A DNA stretch of 64,000 nucleotides from Pithys albifrons albifrons. Its lineage: Eukaryota > Chordata > Aves > Passeriformes > Thamnophilidae. The translations under genes and the position numbers were made by a program. The DNA is taken from contig NC_092466.1 in NCBI RefSeq assembly GCF_047495875.1, forward strand, positions 18,100,561 through 18,164,560, in the 5' to 3' direction. Positions 10,684 through 20,700 of the stretch are shown one piece after another. The notes under the pieces are model-generated. The model did not search any database and was not told where the DNA came from. It was given only the letters and a program-made list of their open reading frames with translations. Numbering within the stretch: the first letter of the stretch is position 1; each line of letters begins with the position of its first letter.

Positions 10684-13600
10684 CTGCGAGGGAGAGCTGC
10701 TTTTATGAATCAAGTCCTGCTGGCCAGCAGCACCATCATTGTACTGACAAAGCTAAAAGAGTAATTATGACCATACCAGTAATTTCAACCTGCAGAATCT
10801 TCCTTTCTGCAACATAAATTCACAGACTATGAAAAATACAGTGATTAGGAGAATGTCAAGACTGTAAATGGACACTGTTCCCTAACAGGAACTTTTTCAT
10901 GTGTCAGAATACTCAGTAAAAGCTACAGAACTACTGGGGCAGAATACACATTTTACAGCCCATATTCCTGTCTTCCATTATTTGGGGTTTTTTTAATAAA
11001 AGCTCTTATTTACACAGATTATCCTAATTTTAAAATTACTGAAAACAAGTGAATTGTCTACAGGCAGATGACAACGTAAGAGTTAATCCAAGTGTGTTTT
11101 CATACATCCACACTATCTGTCTAGGATTTTTAAAGATGTAAATGTTAATGCATATTAAAATGTTTTATTTCATAGTTCTAAAGAAAAATCTTGGATTTTC
11201 TACTTTTGCAAATTAGTTTGTCAGCTGCAGTCTCTGGGAAATATGTTACTGTCTCATAAAAGGTCATAAAATCATAATATGATAATACAACTTGTAGTTC
11301 ACAGCTGCTGCAAACTAAGTTGGGTACTTTTTTGTTTTGTTTGATAAAATGAAATTCATTAGTACCGACTGAAACTGCTAGAGAACAAATATACTAGACC
11401 TGAAAAAGTAATCCATGAACATTAATACTTTCAAAGACCACTGCAAAGAGAAATTAGTACGAATGAATTGTGTAACACTGCATTGAAAATTCATGTATTT
11501 CCTACACTGTGATACAGTGCCAATGTGAAATCACCCTTGTGATTACAAGGTGAAGATAAATTGCCCCTCTGCGTCAAGTTATAATCCCAGCAACTGGTTC
11601 CTCATGGAAGAAGTCAATTGTAGCTATTTCATCTGTCTATAATCTGTGTAAGCAGCCTTTAACTTCCCATTCCTCTGTAGGAAACCAGGATAGCTCAGGT
11701 ACGAAAAAAACTGTGTGATTCCAAGTCCACAACTGGATAAACCTCTGCTCAAGGTGCTACAGGGTGCCTCGGCAACACAAGAAAATCACAAATTATCTTT
11801 TTTAAGAAACCATACCACAGTTCAAAGAAAACAGGGGCTGTATCAGAAGATACTACGAAAATTACAACCAAGCTATCCCTTACAGCAGTTCATCACATTT
11901 GAGAACTCCTGTGAGATTTTTCCAGCTGAACTACGTTAAAACAAAACTCATCTCTTATTTGTCATACTCTCAATCACTGGAACTTCACATGAGTCACAAA
12001 ATGTGAATTTGCTATTCTCTTTCATTTTTACTGTTGTCTGTTTGGAGTAACCTGTTACTTTTATTGTTGGTCTTTGAACAAATGCTCTATTAAAACTTCA
12101 GAAGAACTGTTTTGTTTTTTTTTCCTTGCACTGGGACAGAAACCCAGTAAAGATTCAGGCAAAAAGATCTAAAATGAAAGCTACTATTTATTACTTATTT
12201 CCATAGAGACAGAAGCCAAATCAGCCAGGATACTGAAGTGCTGCAGATTTTACAAATACAGAATGAATGACAGTATGTTCCCCAAGAGATCACATTACAA
12301 GAACTTAGCTGTAACAGGTGAGCCAAACAAGCATGTAGGGTGGAGTTTGGAAGCTGGGAATAACAAACTGGATGTGAGCAATTTTACAGCAGTTACAAAC
12401 TAGGACCCTCCCTGGTAGTATCAGATTGTACTTACTGATTCAGCTGTCAGAAAATAGTTCTGTAGTATCAATAATATGCATGCAATGAGAATCATACCCA
12501 CGAATCAGGAAAAAATCACAGCTTCAACATTTAGGTCTCACCACTACTACTTGGTACATCTCCACTGGTGATTTTGTGTGTGGAAAGGGTTCTTTTTGAT
12601 AAAAATTTACTTGGAGTAGAAATGCTATGACTACAAAGTAGTCTTCCTTCCTGTGGAAGAACCCAAACTGCAGCTGTGCATAAGGAGCCACCAAAGGCAC
12701 GCTGGTTGCAGTGTGTGTACCTGGTTGTTCAGCAGTCATTGCTCCATGTCCACGTGCTCCAGTCTTTAAAACAATGTGTGCAAACTCATTGCACTCTTTA
12801 TGTGCTGCACGCTAAAAAAGAGTGCAAACTCAACTGTCAGTGAAGAGTCACTGTGGGAAGGCAGTTCCTGAACCATTAGACAGCAACAACTTGAGATCCA
12901 TCAGTCAGGAACACGACAGCATCTCAAAGACGGGAAGATCCCCCCAAAAAGTTTCATCTTAAACCTCTTCTGAGAAAGTAAGTCTTGTCTTTTCCTAGTC
13001 AAGTCTTTTGTGAAAACAGGATTTTTAAGGCAAATTAGCAGGCTACTTTTTTAATTCCAGCCCAATCTCAAAACATATATAAACTGGTGGCAAACAAGGG
13101 AAGAAAATTATTCCGTAACAGGAAAGAAATTACCAAAGCCCAGTAGCACATGAGCAGTTTGGTCTGAAGAAAGCTGCGGAGATGTGCATGAATTTAACTG
13201 TTGATAAACAGATAAACGGTTTCAGCTTTAGGTAACCAGTCAAAATTGTTTGTTTCACATGTAAGAGCTACTAGTGACAGCTGCTGAGACCACTGCTCAA
13301 GTAACACTATGTATCTTTCATTCCAGAGGTGTCCCACCTTTGACAGTGAACGATTTTAATTTTATAAGCAATAATCGAGATAGAGACAGTAACACTGCTA
13401 TTTCCCATGGGCACGCAGCTACACATACACAGTCCTGTCACAGCCCAATGAGATCGCTGCCAGTGCTACACCTGTTCTGCTCATTACAGACTTGTTTCAA
13501 AGTCTGCCAAGCTGCTACTTTTCCTGGCACTACATCTACTAGAAAAATTTAAAGATAACACAGTATCAGGAAAATAAGCTTCATTGTCTAAGAAATGTCT

Positions 13601-14587
13601 AAGGCACTACCTACTATGTTCAAAAACAAATTAGCTACTACTCTAAGTTACACTATCAACTTTTCCTAACTATTTCTCAGTATTTTAAATATTTGGGTAT
13701 TAATAGAAATGAACTTCTTCCCAGACTACTGCAACAAATGTTTTTAACTGAGGATTTGGGAAACAAACAATCCCAAAACAATGTGCACTTGGTGCAAAGT
13801 TTTCAACAGCTGTAGAAAGGATTCCCTCTTTCAATACCAGCAGTATGTCCTTCTACAGGAATAGTTCAAAACTTTGCTTAGGACCGCTCCATTTGTCTAG
13901 AAAGGGTCTTTAAAACTAAACTGTAAAAAGGAATGAATATTTGGGATTTTCTTCCCCACTGGGATGTTAAACATTAATTTCTAGATGAAATAGCCAGAAG
14001 AAAGTATGAAGATGCTGTTGGCACCACACTTTCAAAGCACAGAAAGATTATAACTTATTTTTTTATGAAAGAGTGTACAACTTTATACGCATAAATAGTT
14101 CATGCTAAGAACAAAGCCTGTGTATCCTCAACACAGATCCAAGATCAAGATACAAAGTTCAGACTTTTATCAGCATTGCCCTCCACTGTTCTCAAAGTTC
14201 TGCTGTGCATCCCAGAGTCGTTTGCTTATCAATCCTAAAAATGGAATTCCACAGGAGCAACTACATCTTAGCCTATACCGATACACTTTCTCTCACTTTA
14301 TTTTGCACATTCTGCAGGTTTAAAAGCAAAACCTAGAATTTTTCACTTCTTTGAATCCCAGAGTGTTAAGGAAAAACAGCTGGAGCGGTGGCGAGTACAC
14401 TTTCAGTATTAATTCCTTTACTACGTTCAGCTGAGGTCTGGGCACACAGAATGCCACTTACTTGTATGTTTTTATCTTCTTTGTAAGGAAATTCAATAAA
14501 AAAGAATGAGTGCTATTTGGCTGTTGAATTAAATGCACAAATAAAACAGCACTTTTTCCTGTTTGTTAACTTGACCACCCAACACAC
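10684..14587. other. Non-coding stretch, probable intron of the minus-strand candidate gene
   Basis: AT-rich sequence in which no exon is supported well enough to list. Minus-strand open segments at about 12.6-12.7 kb and 13.5 kb have partial splice signals, but their phases do not join to the exons at either side. Confidence 0.4.
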
Positions 14588-14766
14588 CTAAGAGATTCTC
14601 TATTAGAGTGCATTCACTTTCCCTTGCAGTCTTAGCTTGGGTTAGCTTCAGAATCTTCCGATAGCGAGGTGTTAAAACTGCACAGTGAACCCTGAAGTAA
14701 TACAGTTTTCCCACACTTCGCTTCTCCAACCCTGTAGTCACTACTATGAAGTGCCAGGACACAGTT
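14588..14766 (-). CDS. Weak candidate coding exon, 179 nt, phase 2 to phase 1
   Basis: A strong minus-strand acceptor (TTTTTGTTTGTCTAG before base 14766) opens this segment, and TTAG|GTGTGT is a possible donor. In phase 2 it is open throughout (including ...GLEKRSVGKLYYFRVHC and ...RYRKILKLTQAK) and leaves in phase 1, as the 48-nt exon at 10683 requires. CpG dinucleotides (GAAGCGAAG, TATCGG) are more frequent than in the flanks. Against it: a second frame is also open for about 44 codons, the donor is mediocre, and I recognise no domain. It may be non-coding. Confidence 0.17.
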
Positions 14767-15115
14767 CTAGACAAACAAAAATGTTAACACGTCCTGTCTC
14801 CCCAACAGTGACAAATACCCAAACCAACATTTTCCATGACTGATTTAGTCTTTCATTCTCATTTGGAGAATGACTAGAGGTATGTAACACAGGCAGCAGG
14901 ATAAAGGATATCTGATGCCACAGGAAACAAAATAGTTTACCAGCAAGACATACAAAGATCTTCACATACTTCTATACTGTAAACCAACTGGTTATATGTG
15001 TAAAGAACTACCTCCCTGCTATAAACAGTGATTTCATTTCTTGACAGTAGTAGGCATGCTAAGAAAAAAAAAGAGGACTTAATCTTGTATAATTCATAGT
15101 TCTGCCTCTGTACAG

Positions 15116-15221
15116 GGAGAGATAGATGTGTCAAGAAAACATGGAGAATGGAAATTTCACTTTGGAAGCAAGTTGGAGTTGCAAGGACAACCAGCCTCAA
15201 TCCCATTTAAAACAACAACAG
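15116..15221 (+). other. Exon-like segment on the plus strand, unsupported by neighbours
   Basis: A good acceptor (TTCTGCCTCTGTACAG) and a good donor (CAACAG|GTAAGAGG) bracket 106 bases. One frame is open, with segments such as KHGEWKFHFGSKLELQG. It lies about 0.9 kb left of the CpG island and opposite in direction to the candidate minus-strand gene. I found no in-phase partner exon, and 106 bases free of stops in one frame is common by chance. It could be an exon of a plus-strand or non-coding transcript, or a cryptic site pair. Confidence 0.2.
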
Positions 15222-16226
15222 GTAAGAGGATCAGGAACAGAAGGCTATCCAGGTACAACTCCAGTGGGTTTATTAAACAAATTGGATTAGTTTTTAAAAA
15301 TACATATTTATATATTTTTACTTTAACCAAGACTAACTATTTTTGCTTAAGTAAACTAAGCAAAACAAACCCACGATAAAAGCATCTGTGATCTGTCTCT
15401 GGCTTCAGTGTATGGACATAGTGTGATACCATCCTTTTTGGTACTTTTAATTAAATTTTACTTTAAAGTAATACACTTTGACTAATACAGTTACTTGACT
15501 CTTACCATTTACATTCCCCTCTTGTGAATTTGAATAAAATAATGGCTAGCAAGTTGATAACTGAGAGAGGTTACTATTCAACCACTGAGCCAGAAAAACT
15601 GCAACTGAAGGTTGTAAAACTTTCACAGTTCACAAACTAGCCTCAGGAAACCTGCTGGGTTTCTGAGCACTGTCTGTACTCCTGACATCCCCTCTGCGTC
15701 TCAGAAACTGACACTAACCTTTCACTATCTCCGGTAAGCACAACTACGCTCCCTCTCAGTTGTGAGTATGCGAGATGATTCACTTGCTTTTATTCCATGG
15801 AACTGATGATTCATTCAATCGTCTCCAGATCATGTTAACATACTAAGCATGCATATAAAGGAAGCAAAAATCAAGTTCTTAAACTTTTTTTATGCTCAAA
15901 TGTTTATTTTTCTTTTTGGAAGATAAAAGAAGCAATCAAACATGGGAGAAGAACTAGAACAGGTTACGTTTCTGTTCAAAGGCAAGGTTTGGGGAACACA
16001 CCCAGCCCACGTGTAAAACGAGCAGCCGTGTTCCAGCGGCGGGCTCGAGGGGAGGGGAGCTCCGCTTCTTCCCTCCCGCCCGCTCCGGACCGGGGCTGCT
16101 ACGTCTGCTCCGGTACTGGAGCGGGGAAGGCGCGGCGGGGCCGGTGCATCCCTCGCTCCGCCACACCGAGGGCTTGTGCCTCTCCTCCTCCGGTGACATC
16201 TTACATAATAAGCCGAGCTAATCACG

Positions 16227-16233
16227 CCGGAAG
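16227..16233 (+). promoter_or_regulatory. ETS/GABPA-type site CCGGAAG
   Basis: The sequence ACGCCGGAAGCG contains the ETS-family core CCGGAAG. In CpG-island promoters this motif usually lies close to a start site. On the minus strand, a donor-like AT|GTAAGA (last exon base 16205) lies 22 bases downstream, so a second, alternative first exon may start near here. Confidence 0.45.
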
Positions 16234-16637
16234 CGAACCAAACCTCCGCGGAGCATCAGCGGGGATAATCACCCGCGGGAGATGATGCCCGGGACCGGCA
16301 CCCGCTCCCCACCACTGCCCGCCCAGCCACCTTGCTAGAAAAATCCTCGCCGGGGCGGCAGCGGCTCCCGCAGCAGCCGCCAGACGCGGAGCCCTCGCCC
16401 GTCCCCCCGCCGCGAAGGCACACGCACCGCGAGCGGCACCAGAGCCTCCCGAGCGCGGCCCCGGCCCCGCCGCCCTGCCCGGCCCCGCCGGCTGCTCCTC
16501 AGCGCCGGAGCGGAGGAGAAAGTTACTCGGCGGCGGCCCCGCACCCGCCGCAGTTCAAGAGCAATGTCACGTTCAACAACTTGTTCTGACACATGATCCC
16601 CCCGCACGCACCCGCGCCCGCCCGGCGGGCCCCTTAC

Positions 16638-16860
16638 CTTCCCCTGCAGAGGCCACGGGCACCCGCGGGCGTGTGCGGGGTGGGTGCGTGTGGCAGCGCG
16701 GGCGGCGCCGGCTGGGCGGGCGGGCGGGGGAGGGGAGGGCGGCGGAGCGGCGGGAACGCGCCTCGCCGGACTTGTCGGCGGGCGGGGGCGGCTGCGGGGC
16801 GGCGCGGGGAGCGGCGCGGAGGGGAGCGCAGGGGGCGGAGGAGTTCCCGGGGCTTGTTTA
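16638..16860 (-). other. Candidate 5' exon of a leftward transcript (right boundary approximate)
   Basis: On the minus strand the sequence CCTCTGCAGGGGAAG|GTAAGGGG is a near-ideal splice donor, with the exon ending at 16638. The inverted CCAAT at 16900-16904 and the NRF1-like site at 17090-17099 lie upstream at typical distances, so the start of transcription is placed near 16.85 kb by inference. The exon would be mostly GC-rich leader. A minus-strand ATG in GGCAATGCG opens a low-complexity Pro/Ala/Arg frame running into the donor, which could be coding but has no recognisable domain. Confidence 0.4.
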
Positions 16861-16899
16861 CGCATTGCCGCCCGCCCGGTGCAGGCGCTGCACTCTCTG

Positions 16900-16904
16900 A
16901 TTGG
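16900..16904 (-). promoter_or_regulatory. CCAAT box (NF-Y type)
   Basis: Plus-strand CTCTGATTGGACA is CCAATCAGAG on the minus strand, a good NF-Y core with the favoured CAG that follows it. It sits about 260 bases upstream of the donor at 16638 in the leftward direction. Confidence 0.5.
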
Positions 16905-17089
16905 ACACAAACTGGGGCACAGCCCGGCTCGGGCGCTGCCACCCCGGCGGCCTCCGGGGCCACGGGCGGAGCCCCCGCCGAGCAGCGCGCTCGGGGCCGC
17001 CGCCGTTCGGTGCCCCGCGGGCGCTGCCCGCCCCCGCGCGCTGCCCCGCGCCACCCCCGCGCATGCCCGGCGCGCCGGCGGGCCCGGGA

Positions 17090-17099
17090 GCGCATGCGC
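17090..17099. promoter_or_regulatory. NRF1-type palindrome GCGCATGCGC
   Basis: A perfect GCGCATGCGC palindrome is the core of the NRF1 consensus. A related half-site, GCGCATGCCC, lies about 30 bases to the left. Such sites are frequent in promoters of housekeeping and neuronal genes. Confidence 0.55.
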
Positions 17100-17117
17100 C
17101 CTGTTCGTGCTCTCTGA

Positions 17118-17127
17118 GGCGGGGCGG
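17118..17127 (+). promoter_or_regulatory. GC box (Sp1 type) GGCGGGGCGG
   Basis: GGCGGGGCGG matches the Sp1/KLF GC-box consensus and is about 20 bases from the NRF1-type palindrome. Several looser GC boxes lie elsewhere in the island, so this site is not unique. Confidence 0.45.
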
Positions 17128-17171
17128 CCGCACGGAATCGGTGCCCGGTCCGTTCCCGCGGGACGCGGCGG

Positions 17172-17236
17172 CGGGAGCGGGGCCAGGGCCGGGGCCGGGG
17201 CAGGGAGCGGGGTCGGGGTCGGGGTCAGGGCCGGGC
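17172..17236 (+). repeat. G-run tract with (GGGGTC)3, G-quadruplex potential
   Basis: At least ten runs of three to four G occur within 65 bases on the plus strand, including three exact GGGGTC hexamers at 17209-17226. Four closely spaced runs are sufficient for an intramolecular G-quadruplex. The tract is upstream of the inferred leftward start site. Confidence 0.7.
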
Positions 17237-17398
17237 CGGCGCGCTCCGCCGTGTCCGCCGCCCTCCAGCGGGCCGAGGCGGAGCTGCGCCCGGAGGCGCC
17301 CGTTATGTAACCGGGGGGGTGCCTCTGGCGGCCCCGCACCACCACCCCTGCCAGCGGTAGCGCCCGCCCAGGAGCGGCTCCCCGCGCTGTGTCCGCGG

Positions 17399-17437
17399 CC
17401 GCGCTCCCCGCCGGCCGCGCTCCCCGCCAGCCGCGCT
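17399..17437. repeat. 16-bp GC-rich tandem repeat, about 2.4 copies
   Basis: CCGCGCTCCCCGCCGG (17399-17414) is followed by CCGCGCTCCCCGCCAG (17415-17430), one base different, then CCGCGCT. It is a small minisatellite-like duplication in the CpG island. Confidence 0.85.
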
Positions 17438-17755
17438 GGGTGTGCTCTGTCTGCACAGACCGGCCCCGCCGGGTAACGCAGCCCTTCCCCGCCACGCCCC
17501 GGCAGGTGCGGGCCCGCCCCGGGGATGGTGGTGCCGGGAGCAGGAGACACACGGTCCGAGCCGGCTCCTGCCCGTACTCTTCCGTCCGGAAAACTCCAAA
17601 GTTCGGGCAATACAGGGGCACGGAACGAGCACTCCCCACAGCGAGGGCGCTGTGTGCGCAGCTGCTCAGACAGCGCACGGCCCCTGCTCGCGTGGGCAAA
17701 AGGCCAGCGCAGCGATGGGGATTCGCTCCTTGGTGTATTTCTGTTGGGCTGAGTG

Positions 17756-17762
17756 TGACTCA
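17756..17762. promoter_or_regulatory. AP-1 site TGACTCA at the island edge
   Basis: A perfect TGACTCA heptamer, in GTGTGACTCATTG, lies just outside the right edge of the CpG island. Single 7-mers occur by chance; its position near a promoter is the only support. Confidence 0.25.
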
Positions 17763-20700
17763 TTGCTTATCCTTGGTAATTTCCAGCGAAAGAAACAGTT
17801 TTAACCAAGGAATTAATGAGCACACGATTGCGTGACATTACTTATGTATTCATTATTTCTAATTAAGCAACTCCTTAATGTTCTTTTACTCCCATCCCAC
17901 AGTCAGCAATGGCATAAATGCAATATCAAAATACATGCCATGAAAGCTCTTTGCAATAGGAATCCCCAATTTGCACTCTCAGTACGTACCACAGGAATTT
18001 CCTTGACTCATTTTCAGATGAATAAGCTGCTCAATCAAGTTTTCCTGGCATTTAATAGTGAATCACTCAACTCACTACTGGTAACAGAAGCAATAGTCCC
18101 TGTACACTGTTTCATGTTGCCTCTTGCACAAAGTTTGGGATAAGGTCACTGGCTAAAACCATTTTCCTGCAAGCCAGTAGAGCAGTTGGCCAGCAATCAG
18201 GACTGCTGATGATAATTAGAGCTGAGTATTCACCTGCAAGTTAGCATTTTCATGATCAACTTTCATTCTTACATGGAAAGTAGGAGAATGTTTTTGAAGG
18301 ATTGGATTTAATCTATCCATGATGCTTTCAAAGTAGTATTGCATTAAAAAACCCCCATTATCTAGGGAAGAGTTCTCTTGTGTCTGCTTACTTAGAACTT
18401 TTCCATTTTAGTCACTTACTGGGAGAACTTGCCACAATATCTGAATTTAAGATGCTTTAGAATCATCTGATCAGGTCACAGCATCATGTTTATTTAGACA
18501 TCAGCAGGCCCTGGCAGTAGGTAGATGTTCTGAGGCTTTGCTGGTGAGACTAGTGCTGATTTTGACTGTCAGCTCAGCTGTTAGTTATAACTGTGTTTGT
18601 GATAGCCAGATTTGTTATAGCAGAGCAATGCATTCAACTCCTTTGACTTTATACTTAGTGGCGGTCTCACAATGCACAGAGTATTTTTAGAGATTAAAAG
18701 AAACTTCAGTGAAAATAAACTAGACTGTCCATAGTTTAAGCTATTGAATAGGGTTCTCTGAAAGCTGAGACATTTCTGAATTGTACCTCGGTTCCTATCA
18801 GTAAAGGTTTTGGGGGGTTTTGTTTGGTTTTGAAGGTTTTGGTAAGTAAAACTTCTAAGTTTTCATTTGCAGAAAATAAATAGAAAAATTCTGAATCATG
18901 AAAGAACAGTTCCAGAGAGAGACAGTAGTTCTCACTGAGGTGTTTATCTGAAAAAAAGGTCAGAGAACAAATTTCTTCCTGTACATGAGAGTACTTGTGT
19001 GCTCAGTGATTTTACTGGAAAATGAATCCTGCACTAAAACTTCTGAGAGCTATCCTGGTTCTGGGAGGCAAGATAGTACCAAATTGTAACCACTAGAGAG
19101 ATGGCTGTCAGTGAGGAACAACTGATTCCTACATTGAAATCACAGAAGAAACCATACCAGAAGATAAAGATATTTGAGGTATTGTTACAAGTAGGAAATG
19201 TAGCTACCAGTGATCCTCTAGACATTGGCAGGACAGAGCTCAGAGCAGATTAACTTTGTTTACCAGGACAGCAAGGAAGGCAGGCAATAAACACAATGTG
19301 AAAAATGATTCAGTACTGACAGTTCTCTCACCAAATGCTCTCTTGTCTACCTAATTATGGATACAAATTTCCCTTTACAAGGTTTTCTTCACAGCCAAAA
19401 GGGTCACATATTTAAATATAAGTACATACATATGTAACTGTAAATTTAGACGAAAGTTTATCTTCTCACATGTTTTCTTGTCTCCAAGGAGACACTGAAT
19501 AGTGTGAGATGAATAATCAAAGCACAAAAGTTGGCAATATTTGCTTTATTTGTTGCAGTGTAAGACATTAAATGACTGGGAAAACCTGAACTACAGATTC
19601 CAGTTTTATTTTATATCTTAGATGGTACTGAATTTTTAGTGTAAACAGCTTTGCAGTTTCACAGTAGACTTTGCATACAGGAGGAAAAAGTTCGTCTGGT
19701 TCAAGACTCAGTTCTCTAATTATATTTCTTTCACTTCCTCTACTGTTTTTTTTCTACTAGAGGGAGAAGCCTAGAAATGCTCCCTGGGGCTCTCTTCTTG
19801 ATCCCAAGCTTTGCAACATGGAAGTGTTTCCTTAAGATGATGGCTTTTATAAGCTGTCAGTTAACTGTAATTAGAGCAACAGCCACATTTGGAGCTCCTC
19901 TTCTGATAATGCATCTTTGGAGAACTGGCATGAACATCACTCTCAACTCTAAAATATGTGGTTGGGAAATATTTTTTAAAACTAAAAAATAAGCAAAATC
20001 AAACAGTTTAATTTGGTTCTCAGCAGTTGCTACATTTAGGGTTGTGAGTTAACTTTCAATCCCTTAGCAGATTCTGCATGTCGTATCAGCTCTCATAATT
20101 TCCAGTGAAGGACAAGCCGTAATCTTTTGGTATATCAGGGATCTTTTAGATCTCTGGCTCTCAATTTCTGACTTAATATACATGTCTTAGTGGGTGCCCT
20201 CCCTACCTCCTCAGGAATATTGCCAGGGTACATTTTTTCTTTTCCAAAGATTACATAGAAATTGCAAATCATGGCTTTAAAATATCTAGCATTAATTTTG
20301 CAGCTTTCTTGTGAGCTAGGACTTCTTGCCAGAGAGTGATGAATCCCTCTCTCCTTTTCATCCAGAATTTGGCTACTAAGCTTTCTTGTTTAGTAGAGTA
20401 CTAGGGCACTCTATGACAACTTCGGTTTGAAAAGAGAGTATCATCACTCCTAACTCATTATTGCGAACCATGATGCTATTTAAAATACTATTTTACAGTC
20501 TGCTTTTGCATTTCAGGCATTTCAGTTTCATTTATGTTACTGAGTTGCTCTCCAAGCATGATTATGGATTGTTTATTGATGACCTAAACGCACTCTTGGG
20601 TTTTACTGTGCACTGCTTAGTGTTACTATAATTCCAGGGGATCTTATAGCCACAGTGAGACTAAATTGTGAATTCTGTGTTTTTGGTGGATATTTTTAAC

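Larger units (their letters stand above)
15985..17735. promoter_or_regulatory. CpG island with promoter-type motifs
   Basis: Over roughly 1.75 kb the sequence becomes very GC-rich and dense in CpG, with sharp edges against AT-rich DNA on both sides. It contains ETS, inverted CCAAT, NRF1-like and GC-box motifs, the usual set for a broad TATA-less vertebrate promoter. A strong minus-strand splice donor after base 16638 indicates leftward transcription from about 16.8-16.9 kb, but bidirectional use is possible. The long open frames on both strands come from the scarcity of stop codons in GC-rich DNA and low-complexity Pro/Ala/Arg/Gly codons; I do not call them genes. Confidence 0.85.

Noticed and set aside
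12600..12660. Minus-strand exon-like segment (KEDYFVVIAFLLQ) with weak splice sites
   Set aside because: The donor AA|GTAAAT is weak, and the exit phase 0 does not match the downstream candidates.
13400..13538. Minus-strand exon-like segment (VVPGKVAAWQTLKQVC) after a TTTTTCTAG acceptor
   Set aside because: No donor gives the phase needed to join the 48-nt exon at 10683, and the frame stops soon after.
16335..17763. Very long open frames on both strands in the CpG island (up to about 450 codons)
   Set aside because: Stop codons are rare in GC-rich DNA. The translations are low-complexity Pro/Ala/Arg/Gly in several overlapping frames with no domain, so they are not called genes.
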